From Pelargonium nanum (Eukaryota > Streptophyta > Magnoliopsida > Geraniales > Geraniaceae): a DNA stretch of 47,636 nucleotides. Shown here piece after piece: positions 11,160-20,666 of this stretch (its first letter is position 1; each line of letters begins with the position of its first letter). The stretch lies in the NCBI GenBank assembly GCA_036897485.1, contig JAYMTF010000169.1, forward strand, positions 1 to 47,636, written 5' to 3'. Below the pieces are notes generated by a model. It saw only the letters and a list, made by a program, of their open reading frames with translations. It did no database searches and was not told the origin of the DNA. Position numbers and translations under genes: made by a program.

Positions 11160-12540
11160 TTCATGTGGAAATGAAACATGTATGCTGTTGTGAAATGGTC
11201 AGAAATGTTAGCATAACTAACCTGTAGTTGCTGTTATAAAAATCTTTCAGATATTAGGTAGATTTGAGAGTTGTACCATTATTTATTAACATGAATGGAA
11301 CCTGAATTTTTGTTCTCTTATCTCAGAGCAATATTTTACTTGAAAACACTTTTTATTTTGTCTTTCGATTCCTGTTGGTATTGCATAATCTCTTTATTAT
11401 GTCTGAGACCAAAATGGTCATGTCTATGCAGACAAATTTTCATTTCTGTTGCTTATGCATACATCCAATTCAGCACTAGTGCTCCCACATTATAGAGCAA
11501 AATGAGTATGGTGTTATTTCAGCTGGCTCTAACTTCTAAGACTGTAATTATGGGTTACAATTGTACCAACATGCACAGGATAGTATAATTATGAATTAAA
11601 CCTAATACCGTGTCAAATGTGTTGCGTCGTGTTGCATCAAACGTAATAGATAGTGTCATGTTGGTTCTATCGCGCAGAATATGTAGGGTCGTGCTTATGT
11701 TAATCGTGACATGTCGTCTCAACACAACCCATTTCAAATTTTGCTATTATTATTGTGGATTTTTAACACAACCCATTTAGTTACTGTGTTAGACATGTCG
11801 TGTTCGTGTTTTGTGTTCACAAACGTATCGTGTTTGGGTAAATTGTGTAGCACCATACAGCCAACCTTCAACATCACACGATTAGTCTGCTCTAGCTAAT
11901 ACTAATTTCAATCTTTTAAGCATAAATCTGCTGATATTTTTGTTTGGAAGAAAAAATTAGTTATTCATATCATAGAGTTGCTACGAGCGTGTTTATTCGG
12001 GTTGACAAAGCCTAACTTGAATCCGATAAAAAAGATTTTAGGTCGAGGTTCGAGTAAATAGCTAGCTCGTTGATTAAAATAAGCCAAAATACAAATGATT
12101 CCACATGTAGAGAGGTCACTGTAACATTAATAAAGTAATGTAATAAGATCACATCAGATCTTGTATAGAGGGGATGCATCTGTGATCTGTATATAGAATC
12201 TGTAAATATCACAACAGAACAAACTGAAAGACATGACCACACTACATATTTTTAAGCAACTTTTGACCCAGAAAGAGATGATATTTTACTATTTTTAAAT
12301 GGACATTAAATAAAACAAACATTTTCTTGTTTATCAAGTAAAAAGAAAAGCACTCAGGTGGAGGTGTCTGACTGTGAGAGGCTGGAGTGACCGTCACGGC
12401 TGCTTTGACCTTTCTGAGATAATCTGAAACTGAGAAAATTCAAACGCACGTTCATTTTATATTTTTATCCTCTTCAGTTTTCTTAATTTGCTACTGTTTT
12501 TGTCAATTCTGATGGTCTTGTGCCAGTCAGTGTGAACCTT
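11160..12540. other. Intergenic DNA between GRAS copies 1 and 2
   Basis: Probable 3'UTR to about 11290, then AT-rich DNA. Bases about 11600-11860 are full of GTGTT/ACACG words (CACAACCCATTT occurs twice, TCGTGTTCGTGT once). Similar wording recurs at about 39340-39610, suggesting an old dispersed repeat of unknown class. No supported gene. Confidence 0.4.
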
Positions 12541-12558
12541 GAAGAAAGGTCCTTCCCA

Positions 12559-12590
12559 GAAAGTTCCTGAAATGAGACTGCTTATATAAG
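12559..12590 (+). promoter_or_regulatory. Perfect heat-shock element next to the TATA box of GRAS copy 2
   Basis: GAAAGTTCCTGAA at 12559-12571 is a perfect three-unit nGAAnnTTCnnGAAn heat-shock element. It lies 11 bases upstream of TATATAAG at 12583-12590. Transcription would start near 12615, inside a leader that then carries a splice donor at 12678. This close spacing is the classic arrangement in plant heat-induced promoters. Heat induction is inferred from the motif. Confidence 0.6.
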
Positions 12591-12677
12591 ATAAGCTTTT
12601 TTATCACTTGGGTTCAGTTAAAGATTGAAACTTTATTATAGTCCTCTCAAGATTTGCATCCATTTCTGATTTCCCAG

Positions 12678-12854
12678 GTACGCTTATGTTTTATACTGCT
12701 CTCTCTTTAATTGCTTTCGTTTGTTCTAGGGTAAAGCTTCTGGCTTTAGCCTATTTTGAGTTCATGTTGCTGATTTAGTTAAATTTAATCTTATAGGTTG
12801 TGTCATCTTTGGAGTTTGAGGTTTTTGGTCTGCTCATTTTAGGGTTCTCTGTAG
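12678..12854 (+). other. 5'UTR intron of GRAS copy 2
   Basis: Donor CCCAG/GTACGC at 12678 resembles the copy 1 donor. The likely acceptor is CTGTAG ending at 12854, seven bases before the ATG at 12862. TTTAG near 12842 is an alternative acceptor. Confidence 0.5.
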
Positions 12855-12861
12855 AAATTCA

Positions 12862-15165
12862 ATGGACTCTAGATTCACTGATTATATTGATGATTTGAGA
12901 TTTGATGATGAGTTTGTGTTATCACCTAGTTCAGATCAGTACCAATATGACTCCAGATTTGAAAACCCTTCTCTGAATCTTAATTCTATGGAACCTCCTT
13001 TGGAGGCTCCACCTGATTTTAGCCCTAATACCTTCATTTCCTCCATAAGCTGGAGCCCAGAAACAGACCCATTTCCCCTATCTTCGAGCCTGAGCCCGGA
13101 GGGAGAATCGGTTGATTCTCCGCCCCTCTCCGATGACAGTGATTCGGATCCTATTCTCAAGTTCATAAGCCAGATGCTTATGGAAGAGAGCTCCGACGAG
13201 AAGCCTTTCGTGGTTCAGGACTCCTTGGCTCTGCAAGCCACAGAGAAGTCACTGAATGAGGTTCTTGGAGGGAGTTATCCTCCTTCCACCAATCAGCCCT
13301 CATTTGATGCCAATTACAATACCCTAAGTTTAGATGAGATCTTTTCGGGAATTAGCACCGACTATGGCAGTAGCGGTCCTGCTACTAGTAGTAGTACTAG
13401 CACGAGCAACTCGACTGATCCTCAGTGGCTTGGTTATCTTGAAGACTATCATTCCTCTTCTTTGCAAAACCCTCCTCCCAATTCACAGTTATCTGTTAAC
13501 CTTCCGAACAGTTCGTCTGATAATGTCGGTGAGAGCTTCGCGGTGGGCTCATCTGTTAATGAGTTTCTGGTTCAGAATATATTCAGTGATAGAGAGTCTA
13601 TCTTGCAGTTCCAGAGAGGGTTAGAGGAAGCTAGAAAGTTCCTTCCTAGTGACAGCCAATTGAACATTAATTTGGAGAACAACACATTCTCTTCAGAGTC
13701 GAATCGGGAAGTGAAGAATGAAAGGGAGAACACCTCTAATGAATCGAGGGGTAGGAAGAACCACGAACGGGAGGATATAGATTTAGTCGATGGGAGGAGT
13801 AACAAGCAACCTGCAGTTTATGTAGATGAGACTGAGTTATCAGAAATGTTCGATAAGGTGTTGCTCTTTGGGTCAAAAGGTGATAAGCCTCACTGTTGTG
13901 ACGAGGAGATGGCACAGAACGAAGCAAACAAGACCTTGCAGGTAACTGGACAGCCCCACGGATCAAAAGGTGGAAAAGGTCGTGCTAAGAAACTAAGCAA
14001 GAAGGCGGAGTCAGTTGACTTGAGGACTCTGTTGGTTCTCTGTGCACAAGCAGTTTCTTCTGATGATCGCAGGACTGCGAATGAACTACTAAAGCAGATT
14101 AGGCAGCACTCTTCTCCTTTAGGTGATGGTTCTCAAAGGTTGGCTCATTATTTTGCCAATGGCCTCGAGGCACGCTTGGCTGGAACTGGGACCAGAACCC
14201 AAAGTTTTCATAGTAGTTTAGCTTCCAAAAGGTTATCGGTTGTTGAAATACTGAAAGCTTATCATCTTTATCTTTCTGCTTGCCCATTCAAGAAGTTTGC
14301 GATAGGCTTTGCCCACAAAACTATTATGGATTTGGCTGAAAAAGCAACAACCATTCATATAGTAGATTTTGGTGTGGGATATGGTTTCCAATGGCCGAGT
14401 CTTATCCAACATCTTCCATTCAGGACTGGAGGACCTCCCAAGCTACGCATTACAGGAATTGATCTTCCCCAATCCGGTTTCCGGCCTACAGAAGGAATTG
14501 AGGATGCAGGTCATCGCTTGGCAAAGTATTGTGAGCGCTTCAAGGTTCCATTCGAGTACAATGCCATAGCGTCACAGAATTGGGAAACTATTAAACTCGA
14601 AGACCTCAAGATTGATGATAAAAGTGAAACACTTGTTGTGAACTGTCTGTTTCGATCTCAAAACCTATTTGATGAAACTGTTGAGGAGAGCAGTCCCCGG
14701 GATGCTTTCCTTAACTTGATCAGGAACATGAAGCCAGATATTTTTATCCATTCTATTGCTACGGGATCCTACAATGCACCCTTTTTCATCACAAGGTTCC
14801 GGGAGGCACTGTTCCATCATTCTGCCTTGTTTGACATGTTCGATACTACCACATCCCGCGAAGATCAAGGAAGGTTGATGTTTGAGAGAGAGCTGTATGG
14901 ACGGGAGGCGATAAATGTCATATCATGTGAGGGTCCAGAGAGGATTGAGAGACCCGAGACATACAAGCAGTGGCAAGCTCGAACCTTAAACGCTGGGTTC
15001 AGGCAGCTACCGCTGGATCAGGAGATCATAACAAAATTAAGGGCTAAGCTGAAGTTATATGGATACCACAAGGATTTTGTGGTCGACGAAGCCAGCAACT
15101 GGATGCTGCAGGGGTGGAAGGGCCGAATTCTCTACGCTTCCTCTTGTTGGGTGCCAGTGCAGTAA
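12862..15165 (+). CDS. GRAS transcriptional regulator, LISCL/SCL14-like, copy 2
   Basis: Intronless, 767 aa. LISCL N-terminal blocks: LKFISQMLMEESSDEKPF (about 100), FSDRESILQFQRGLEEARKF (about 245) and SNKQPAVYVDETELSEMFD (about 312). A serine-rich stretch (SSSTSTSNS) lies at about 175. The GRAS domain begins at about 383 (VDLRTLLVLCAQAVS), with VHIID motif IHIVDFGVGYGFQWP (about 498), GFRPTEGIEDAGHRLA, FFITRFREALFHHSALFDMF, RIERPETYKQW and a SAW end at GRILYASSCWVPVQ. Compared with copies 1 and 3 the VHIID core (FGVGYG for FGILYG/FGIMYG) and the GFRP segment (TEGIEDAGHR for AERIEETGRR) have drifted, so partner binding may differ. Its promoter, uniquely here, carries a perfect heat-shock element. 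Confidence 0.95.
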   Translation: MDSRFTDYIDDLRFDDEFVLSPSSDQYQYDSRFENPSLNLNSMEPPLEAPPDFSPNTFISSISWSPETDPFPLSSSLSPEGESVDSPPLSDDSDSDPILKFISQMLMEESSDEKPFVVQDSLALQATEKSLNEVLGGSYPPSTNQPSFDANYNTLSLDEIFSGISTDYGSSGPATSSSTSTSNSTDPQWLGYLEDYHSSSLQNPPPNSQLSVNLPNSSSDNVGESFAVGSSVNEFLVQNIFSDRESILQFQRGLEEARKFLPSDSQLNINLENNTFSSESNREVKNERENTSNESRGRKNHEREDIDLVDGRSNKQPAVYVDETELSEMFDKVLLFGSKGDKPHCCDEEMAQNEANKTLQVTGQPHGSKGGKGRAKKLSKKAESVDLRTLLVLCAQAVSSDDRRTANELLKQIRQHSSPLGDGSQRLAHYFANGLEARLAGTGTRTQSFHSSLASKRLSVVEILKAYHLYLSACPFKKFAIGFAHKTIMDLAEKATTIHIVDFGVGYGFQWPSLIQHLPFRTGGPPKLRITGIDLPQSGFRPTEGIEDAGHRLAKYCERFKVPFEYNAIASQNWETIKLEDLKIDDKSETLVVNCLFRSQNLFDETVEESSPRDAFLNLIRNMKPDIFIHSIATGSYNAPFFITRFREALFHHSALFDMFDTTTSREDQGRLMFERELYGREAINVISCEGPERIERPETYKQWQARTLNAGFRQLPLDQEIITKLRAKLKLYGYHKDFVVDEASNWMLQGWKGRILYASSCWVPVQ

Positions 15166-15740
15166 CCAAGACAAACATGTCTGCTAGATTTGTAAGAGTC
15201 GAAGATCTAAGATTTTTGTAGAATAGGCAAGCAAGGATTTTGAGTAGAAGCGGAAAAGGTAACATTTCCTTTCTTTTCATGCTAAATTTCATGCCCTTGT
15301 AGATGAATCAACCAACTGGTACAAAGGATCTAACTTTTGTGTTTTTTTTTTCTGTGACATCCAGATCGTCAATAAGACATGCCACAGAGAAATGTCAAAG
15401 GTGTTGGAGGATTGGTAAAATATGTTGTTGGTACAACTATATTAGCGACGAGGAAAACATATATAATGTCTGATACACACTCTTGATAGATTGAAGTTTT
15501 GGAGCAAAGTGGCATCTTTTGCTGTGATGGAGAGGCTGTGTTGTTCCAGACATTATGGAACTTGCTGGTTTTGCTTAATTACCCAGATAGTAGTTTTTGT
15601 TGTAGCCTAGACACCATATATATTTAGCTTGTTTTAGCTCAGATGTATGTGAATGTGTGTTACATTACTGAGTAAAATCCATGGAAGAGTAACTTTTGAG
15701 GATTATAATTTTGTTTGCATTGTTGAGATACTTGTCACTG

Positions 15741-15779
15741 TGCCACTCACCACTTGCAGCCAACAAGTGGTGAGTGGCA
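15741..15779. repeat. Perfect 16-base-pair hairpin
   Basis: TGCCACTCACCACTTG (15741-15756) and its exact reverse complement (15764-15779) are separated by a 7-base loop, CAGCCAA. It lies about 580 bases after the stop of GRAS copy 2. It is too short for a typical plant miRNA precursor. It could be a transposon foldback, a protein-binding palindrome or an RNA structure. Confidence 0.75.
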
Positions 15780-16050
15780 AGTAGCTTTCTTCATTGCATT
15801 ACAGGGACCATTTTATTGAGGTGTTAGACATGAAACTTATCTCCATAAACTTGGGCTCTTGTTCTTGGATTATGCAAGAATAAGACAAAGTGATGCAAAA
15901 GTGTTTGGACTCACCTGTAGATGGTTTTAGTAGAGCCAGTCCTTTGGAGTTGTCAGATTTGTACAAACAAATTCGAATCCAATTTGAAAAGGGTTACGTC
16001 CGGTTCTAAATGATGCGAAAATATTTGTTGGTTCATCAGGCAGTTGCTGA

Positions 16051-16112
16051 GAGACTGCCGCCGCTCTGAAATTTGTTAATGGAAATTTAAGAGACTACTG
16101 CCGCTCTGAAAT
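16051..16112. repeat. Direct repeat of a 22-base GC-rich unit
   Basis: GAGACTGCCGCCGCTCTGAA at 16051 recurs as GAGACTACTGCCGCTCTGAA at 16091, 40 bases apart, each followed by AT. The first unit directly adjoins the 26-nt fragment shared with the GRAS copy 3 CDS. Confidence 0.65.
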
Positions 16113-16431
16113 CAAGAGCCGAACAAAAATTCTATCCGACTCTCAAAACGGCAGAACTTACAGACATTTATCAATGCAATAATAGACAATTATAACTGGA
16201 CTTTTGAAAGTTAATGTGAGCAATATTGAGTGGACATGAAACAAATTTAGCCCAACCCTATAATAGAAAAATACAATTGATTCCCAATTTCCCATTGTGG
16301 TTACCATCAAATTTGCAACAAAAGCTACCAAAATCTTTTTCTCTTCAACTCTGCTTCCAGAATGTGCGCTGTATCTATCACTCTCTCTGTTGCTCTTCTT
16401 CTCCTTTCACACCATACTCTTTCGCTTCCTG

Positions 16432-16602
16432 GTAAAATCATACTATAAAGCTTCTCTTTTTATTTTGCTTGCGTGTTTGATCTCACTTCCTATTCCTGTA
16501 TGGTTGGTTGGTACTTCATTTTAGCGAATCACTGTTTGGTTTCGATATTGATAATTGCGGTTCTACAAATTCTAGCCCCAATTTAGTTTGATTCCATTTT
16601 AG
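16432..16602 (+). other. Probable 5'UTR intron of GRAS copy 3
   Basis: Donor TTCCTG/GTAAAA at 16432. Acceptor candidates CAATTTAG and CCATTTTAG lie just before the ATG at 16607. The position matches the leader introns of copies 1 and 2, though the donor context differs. Confidence 0.4.
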
Positions 16603-16606
16603 TTTT

Positions 16607-18892
16607 ATGGTTATGGATCCGAGATTCAGTGGATTCTCTGATTACATTAACGATTTCAATGAATCCAATTTACTTGCTCCGTACTCAGACTCAGATCAGT
16701 ACCCACATTCCATGAATCAATTTGAATTCACAAACCCTAGTTTGGGTCTCTACTCCATCACCCATAATGTTCCTTTTGTTGCACCTCATTCCATTTCTAC
16801 TGGGTGGAGCTCAGATGGAGACCTTTTTGCTCCATCTCCTAGCTTGAGCTTCAGTGGTCACAATGAGGCTTCATCTTCAATTTCTAATTCATCTGCCAGC
16901 TGGAGCTTCGAGGGCGGGTCTCCCTTCGATGATGGTGAGTTTTCGGAGCCTGTTCTCAGGTACATAAGCCAGATGCTTCTGGAAGAGAACATGGAGGAGA
17001 AGCCTAGTATGTTCCATGATCCCTTGGCACTTCAGGATGCCGAGAAGTCATTGTATGCGGTTCTCGCTGAGGACTATCCTTCGCCTTTGAGCCAAGACAC
17101 CTCCTTTTTGGTTCATCAGGCAGTTGCTGAGAGCCCAAATAGTGATATTTGTACTAGCACTAGCAAGCCCGTTGATCCTCAATGGTATGCTAATCCTGAA
17201 AACCATGACCATGTTGTCCAGTCTATTTCACGGTCGTTCAAGGTTCCTGATAGCCAGGCATATATTGATGATGGTTTGATGGGCTCAAGCATAAATGAGT
17301 TCCTAGTTCAGAACATATTTAGCGATACTGAATCTGTCTTGCAGTTTAGGAGGGGCTTAGAGGAAGCTAGTAAGTTTCTTCCAGGGGGTAATCAGATGGT
17401 TACTGATCTAGGGAAGAACAAATTGGCTTCCGAGCAGAAGGAAGGGGGTCCAGAAGCTGTCAGTGCACTGAAAAATGAGAGAGAGAATTCGGTTAATGGG
17501 TCGAAGGGTAGGAAGAGATTAGATCTTGACTTAGAAGAAGAGAGGAGCAACAAGCAGTCAGCTGTTTACCAAGAAGAAAGTGAGTTATCAGAGATGTTCG
17601 ATAGGGTGCTGTTGATTCCTGTTGGAAAGAACCCCTCGCCATGTAAATCCTTGCAGAATGGAGCAACTAAAGACTTGCAGCAAAATGGAGAATCAAATGT
17701 ATCTAGTGGTGAGAAAACTCGGGCTAAGAAGCAGGGCAAGAAGAAAGAATCTGTAGATTTGAGGTCTCTCCTTCTTCTCTGCGCACAGGCCATCTCTGCT
17801 AATAACCGCACAACTGCTGATGAACTATTAAAGCAAATTAGGCAACACTCTTCTCCTTTGGGGGATGGGTCTCAGAGGTTGGCCCATTACTTTGCTGATG
17901 GCCTTGAGGCACGCTTGGACGGCAGTGCAGCTGGAATCCAGAATTTTTGTTCTCTGTCAATGTTCAAGAAGTCGGCTGCAGATATGTTGAAAGCATACCA
18001 TACTTATCTTTCAACGTGTCCATTCAAGAAGATCGCCATTTTCTTTGCAAACAAAATGATTTTGAGCGCATCCGAGAAAGCAACCACTCTTCACATTATA
18101 GATTTTGGAATTATGTATGGCTTCCAATGGCCAATCCTTATCCAACATCTATCAGCTAGAACAGGCGGGCCTCCCAAGCTACGAATCACAGGGATAGAAT
18201 TTCCACAAAGTGGTTTCAGACCAGCGGAAAGAATTGAGGAGACGGGACGTCGCTTGGCAAAGTATTGTGAGCGATTTAATGTTCCATTTGAGTACAATGC
18301 CATAGCAGCACAAAAATGGGAAACAATTCAAATTAAGGAACTCAAGATTGGTAGCAATGAGGTTGTTGCTGTAAACTGTTTGTTTCGGCTCAAGATTCTA
18401 CATGATGAGACAGTAGATGTTAGCAGTCCAAGAAATGCTGTCCTGAATTTGATCAGGAAGATAAATCCAGATATATTCATCCATGCTATTTCTAATGGAT
18501 TCTACAATGCCCCTTTTTTTGTCACTCGGTTCCGAGAGGCATTATTCCACTTCTCTGCATTGTTTGATATGTACGATGCTATTGTATCCCGTGAAAATCA
18601 AGAGAGATTGATGTTTGAGAGAGAGTTCTATGGCCGAGCAATTATGAATGTCATTGCCTGTGAGGGTTCAGAGAGGGTTGAGAGGCCTGAGACATACAAG
18701 CAGTGGCAAGTTCGAACAATGAGGGCTGGGTTCAGGCAGATCCCGCTGGATCAAGAGCTCATGAAGAGATTTAGGGCCAAGTACAAGGCATGGTACCACA
18801 AGGATTTTATGATTGATGAAGACAACAATTGGATGCTGCAAGGGTGGAAGGGCCGGGTTTTGTATGCTTCCTCTTGTTGGGTGCGTTCCTAG
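16607..18892 (+). CDS. GRAS transcriptional regulator, LISCL/SCL14-like, copy 3
   Basis: Intronless, 761 aa from MVMDPRF. A second in-frame ATG at 16613 (MDPRF) is equally plausible and resembles the copy 2 start MDSRF. LISCL blocks: EPVLRYISQMLLEEN (about 114), DTESVLQFRRGLEEASKFLP (about 240) and EERSNKQSAVYQEESELSEM (about 310). The GRAS domain starts at about 383 (VDLRSLLLLCAQAIS), with VHIID motif LHIIDFGIMYGFQWP (about 495), GFRPAERIEETGRRLA, FFVTRFREALFHFSALFDMY, RVERPETYKQW and SAW end GRVLYASSCWVRS. It is the closest relative of the downstream pseudogene: both share IFFANKMIL and FGIM at the same places. A 26-nt piece of its CDS (17108-17133) recurs in its own upstream region. Confidence 0.95.
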   Translation: MVMDPRFSGFSDYINDFNESNLLAPYSDSDQYPHSMNQFEFTNPSLGLYSITHNVPFVAPHSISTGWSSDGDLFAPSPSLSFSGHNEASSSISNSSASWSFEGGSPFDDGEFSEPVLRYISQMLLEENMEEKPSMFHDPLALQDAEKSLYAVLAEDYPSPLSQDTSFLVHQAVAESPNSDICTSTSKPVDPQWYANPENHDHVVQSISRSFKVPDSQAYIDDGLMGSSINEFLVQNIFSDTESVLQFRRGLEEASKFLPGGNQMVTDLGKNKLASEQKEGGPEAVSALKNERENSVNGSKGRKRLDLDLEEERSNKQSAVYQEESELSEMFDRVLLIPVGKNPSPCKSLQNGATKDLQQNGESNVSSGEKTRAKKQGKKKESVDLRSLLLLCAQAISANNRTTADELLKQIRQHSSPLGDGSQRLAHYFADGLEARLDGSAAGIQNFCSLSMFKKSAADMLKAYHTYLSTCPFKKIAIFFANKMILSASEKATTLHIIDFGIMYGFQWPILIQHLSARTGGPPKLRITGIEFPQSGFRPAERIEETGRRLAKYCERFNVPFEYNAIAAQKWETIQIKELKIGSNEVVAVNCLFRLKILHDETVDVSSPRNAVLNLIRKINPDIFIHAISNGFYNAPFFVTRFREALFHFSALFDMYDAIVSRENQERLMFEREFYGRAIMNVIACEGSERVERPETYKQWQVRTMRAGFRQIPLDQELMKRFRAKYKAWYHKDFMIDEDNNWMLQGWKGRVLYASSCWVRS

Positions 18893-20666
18893 GAGTATCG
18901 AGATGCATGCTTGTTGGAAACTTGGAACCGAAGACTACACAATTCTTCTTGGAGCAGGCAATTGCTTGAGAAAATTGGCAAAAGGTAATTTTTCTTCTTT
19001 GACATTCCACTTACCATCCACTACGCATGTACAGGTGTAGACATGATGTCACACATGTAATGGATGTTTGAATGATTTTTCTAATGATGGAATTTGAACT
19101 TGATGTTGGTTTAGTATTGATTGACTTAGAAAGTAACAAGATGCTAATTATGCAGGTTTCACGTTTCATGTATGGTAGTGCAAGCTTTATTGCTCAAGAC
19201 CTTAATTGTTCAGATGATTAAACCATGCAATATTTCGACATGATATTTGGTACACTATCTTCACTCTTTAGCATGCATAATGGAAAAAGGCTAATTGGTT
19301 CAGTTGAAGGTTTCCGGTAGAGTTCTGGAGTTGAAGCTCGTGTTCGGGACCAACTACAGCCCCTGATGCTAAAGAAGCCATACCTGCATTGATACTGCCT
19401 ACTCGTTTCTGTTTTCCTCAGGCTCAGCAATGCTTGTGATCAGGGGTTTTGCATCCCTTTTTCAAAAAAAATATCACGAGCTAAACTGTCCATGCTTATC
19501 AGATGTATATTAATGAATGTGAAAATTTTGAGTTCCATCTTGTTACCTTCCTGCTTCCTGGTTTGCCATATTTTCCATTATGTTCTGTTTTTGTTTTTTT
19601 TTTAGTCCTTCCACTTTGTTGTTGTCTGGTACTGTCTGTTTTGCTTTTATCAAGGAACTTCAATTGATTTTTCAGTTGATCAATGCACAAAGATTCTGAA
19701 AAAGATTTCCCATTGGATATCTCGAAACATTAATTTGCTTGATTATGTGCATGTTATCTTGCCAGAAACCAAGCATGAAAGCCAGGCATGAAATAAACAA
19801 TCATTTTGGAATATTCACTATAGCATGTGACTGAGTCACTCTACATTTCTAGACAAATGATTGTTTATGTTTATATTTATATTGATGAGTAGATAACATA
19901 AACTAATGTTTATTCATGTGTAGTGATCTCAGTGTCATTGGTCAGGTCCATACTAGGTAATCTCATACGTCAGCTGGGATGCTGGCGTAATCCCATACGT
20001 CAGCCGCCACTTGAATAATCTGGGAAGCTCCTGCTGCATGTCCAGTGCTGCATAAAGGTGAGAGAATCGGCTTCAGAAACCAATAACTACCTGTCATCAA
20101 ACAAGTACCAAGAAGGGTCGTGATTGCAAAGACAGCAATCTCTGTCTCCCTGTCCTTAAATCCGGTGCTTCTTCGGCAGGTGCATATAATTTTATTTCTG
20201 TTCAGTTGCTTTTTTCCTCCTTCAGCTCTCTTTTTGACTTGCACATGATTTGTTTATTGAGAAAATCATTAGATAATATCCATGATGTGTTCTTTGAACT
20301 TGTATCATAATTCCTGTTCCGATGATTTAGTTTTGTTAATTACATTTAGTTGTATGTCGAGTTGTGATCTTAACTGCTATATTTGTTATTTTATGTTTCT
20401 GGTAGAGTTAAGTAAATAAGGACAAAATTAAGATACCAACTTCATATAGTTAGTTAGGTGCACATACTTGCCCACAAATCTGTACTTAAACAATACCACT
20501 GAATGAGTTCGTGATTGGTAAATTATTAGACTTTTAGCTTAGAAAGTACAAATTTTCTTAACATTAGAGTTTTGAGAGATAAATGATTACTGATCCATTA
20601 ATTAACAATTTTTTGGTAATGACTGGACTTTCTAGTTAACTTCATTTATTCAAAATTCCATGTACA
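18893..20666. other. Intergenic DNA between GRAS copy 3 and the GRAS pseudogene
   Basis: Copy 3 3'UTR, then AT-rich DNA. Two things stand out. A direct repeat of TAATCYCATACGTCAGC lies at 19958-19974 and 19988-20004 (30-base period). An antisense open stretch at 19963-20244 encodes a hydrophobic segment (IAVFAITTLLGTCLMTGSYW) that I cannot assign. Nothing else looks coding. Confidence 0.4.

Larger units (their letters stand above)
15166..16430. other. Intergenic DNA between GRAS copies 2 and 3
   Basis: The copy 2 3'UTR probably ends before about 15660. The rest is AT-rich and contains a perfect 16-base hairpin (15741-15779), a 26-nt copy of GRAS coding sequence (16028-16053) and a pair of 22-base direct repeats (16051-16072 and 16091-16112). 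The copy 3 leader probably begins around 16300, with a donor near 16432. Confidence 0.45.
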
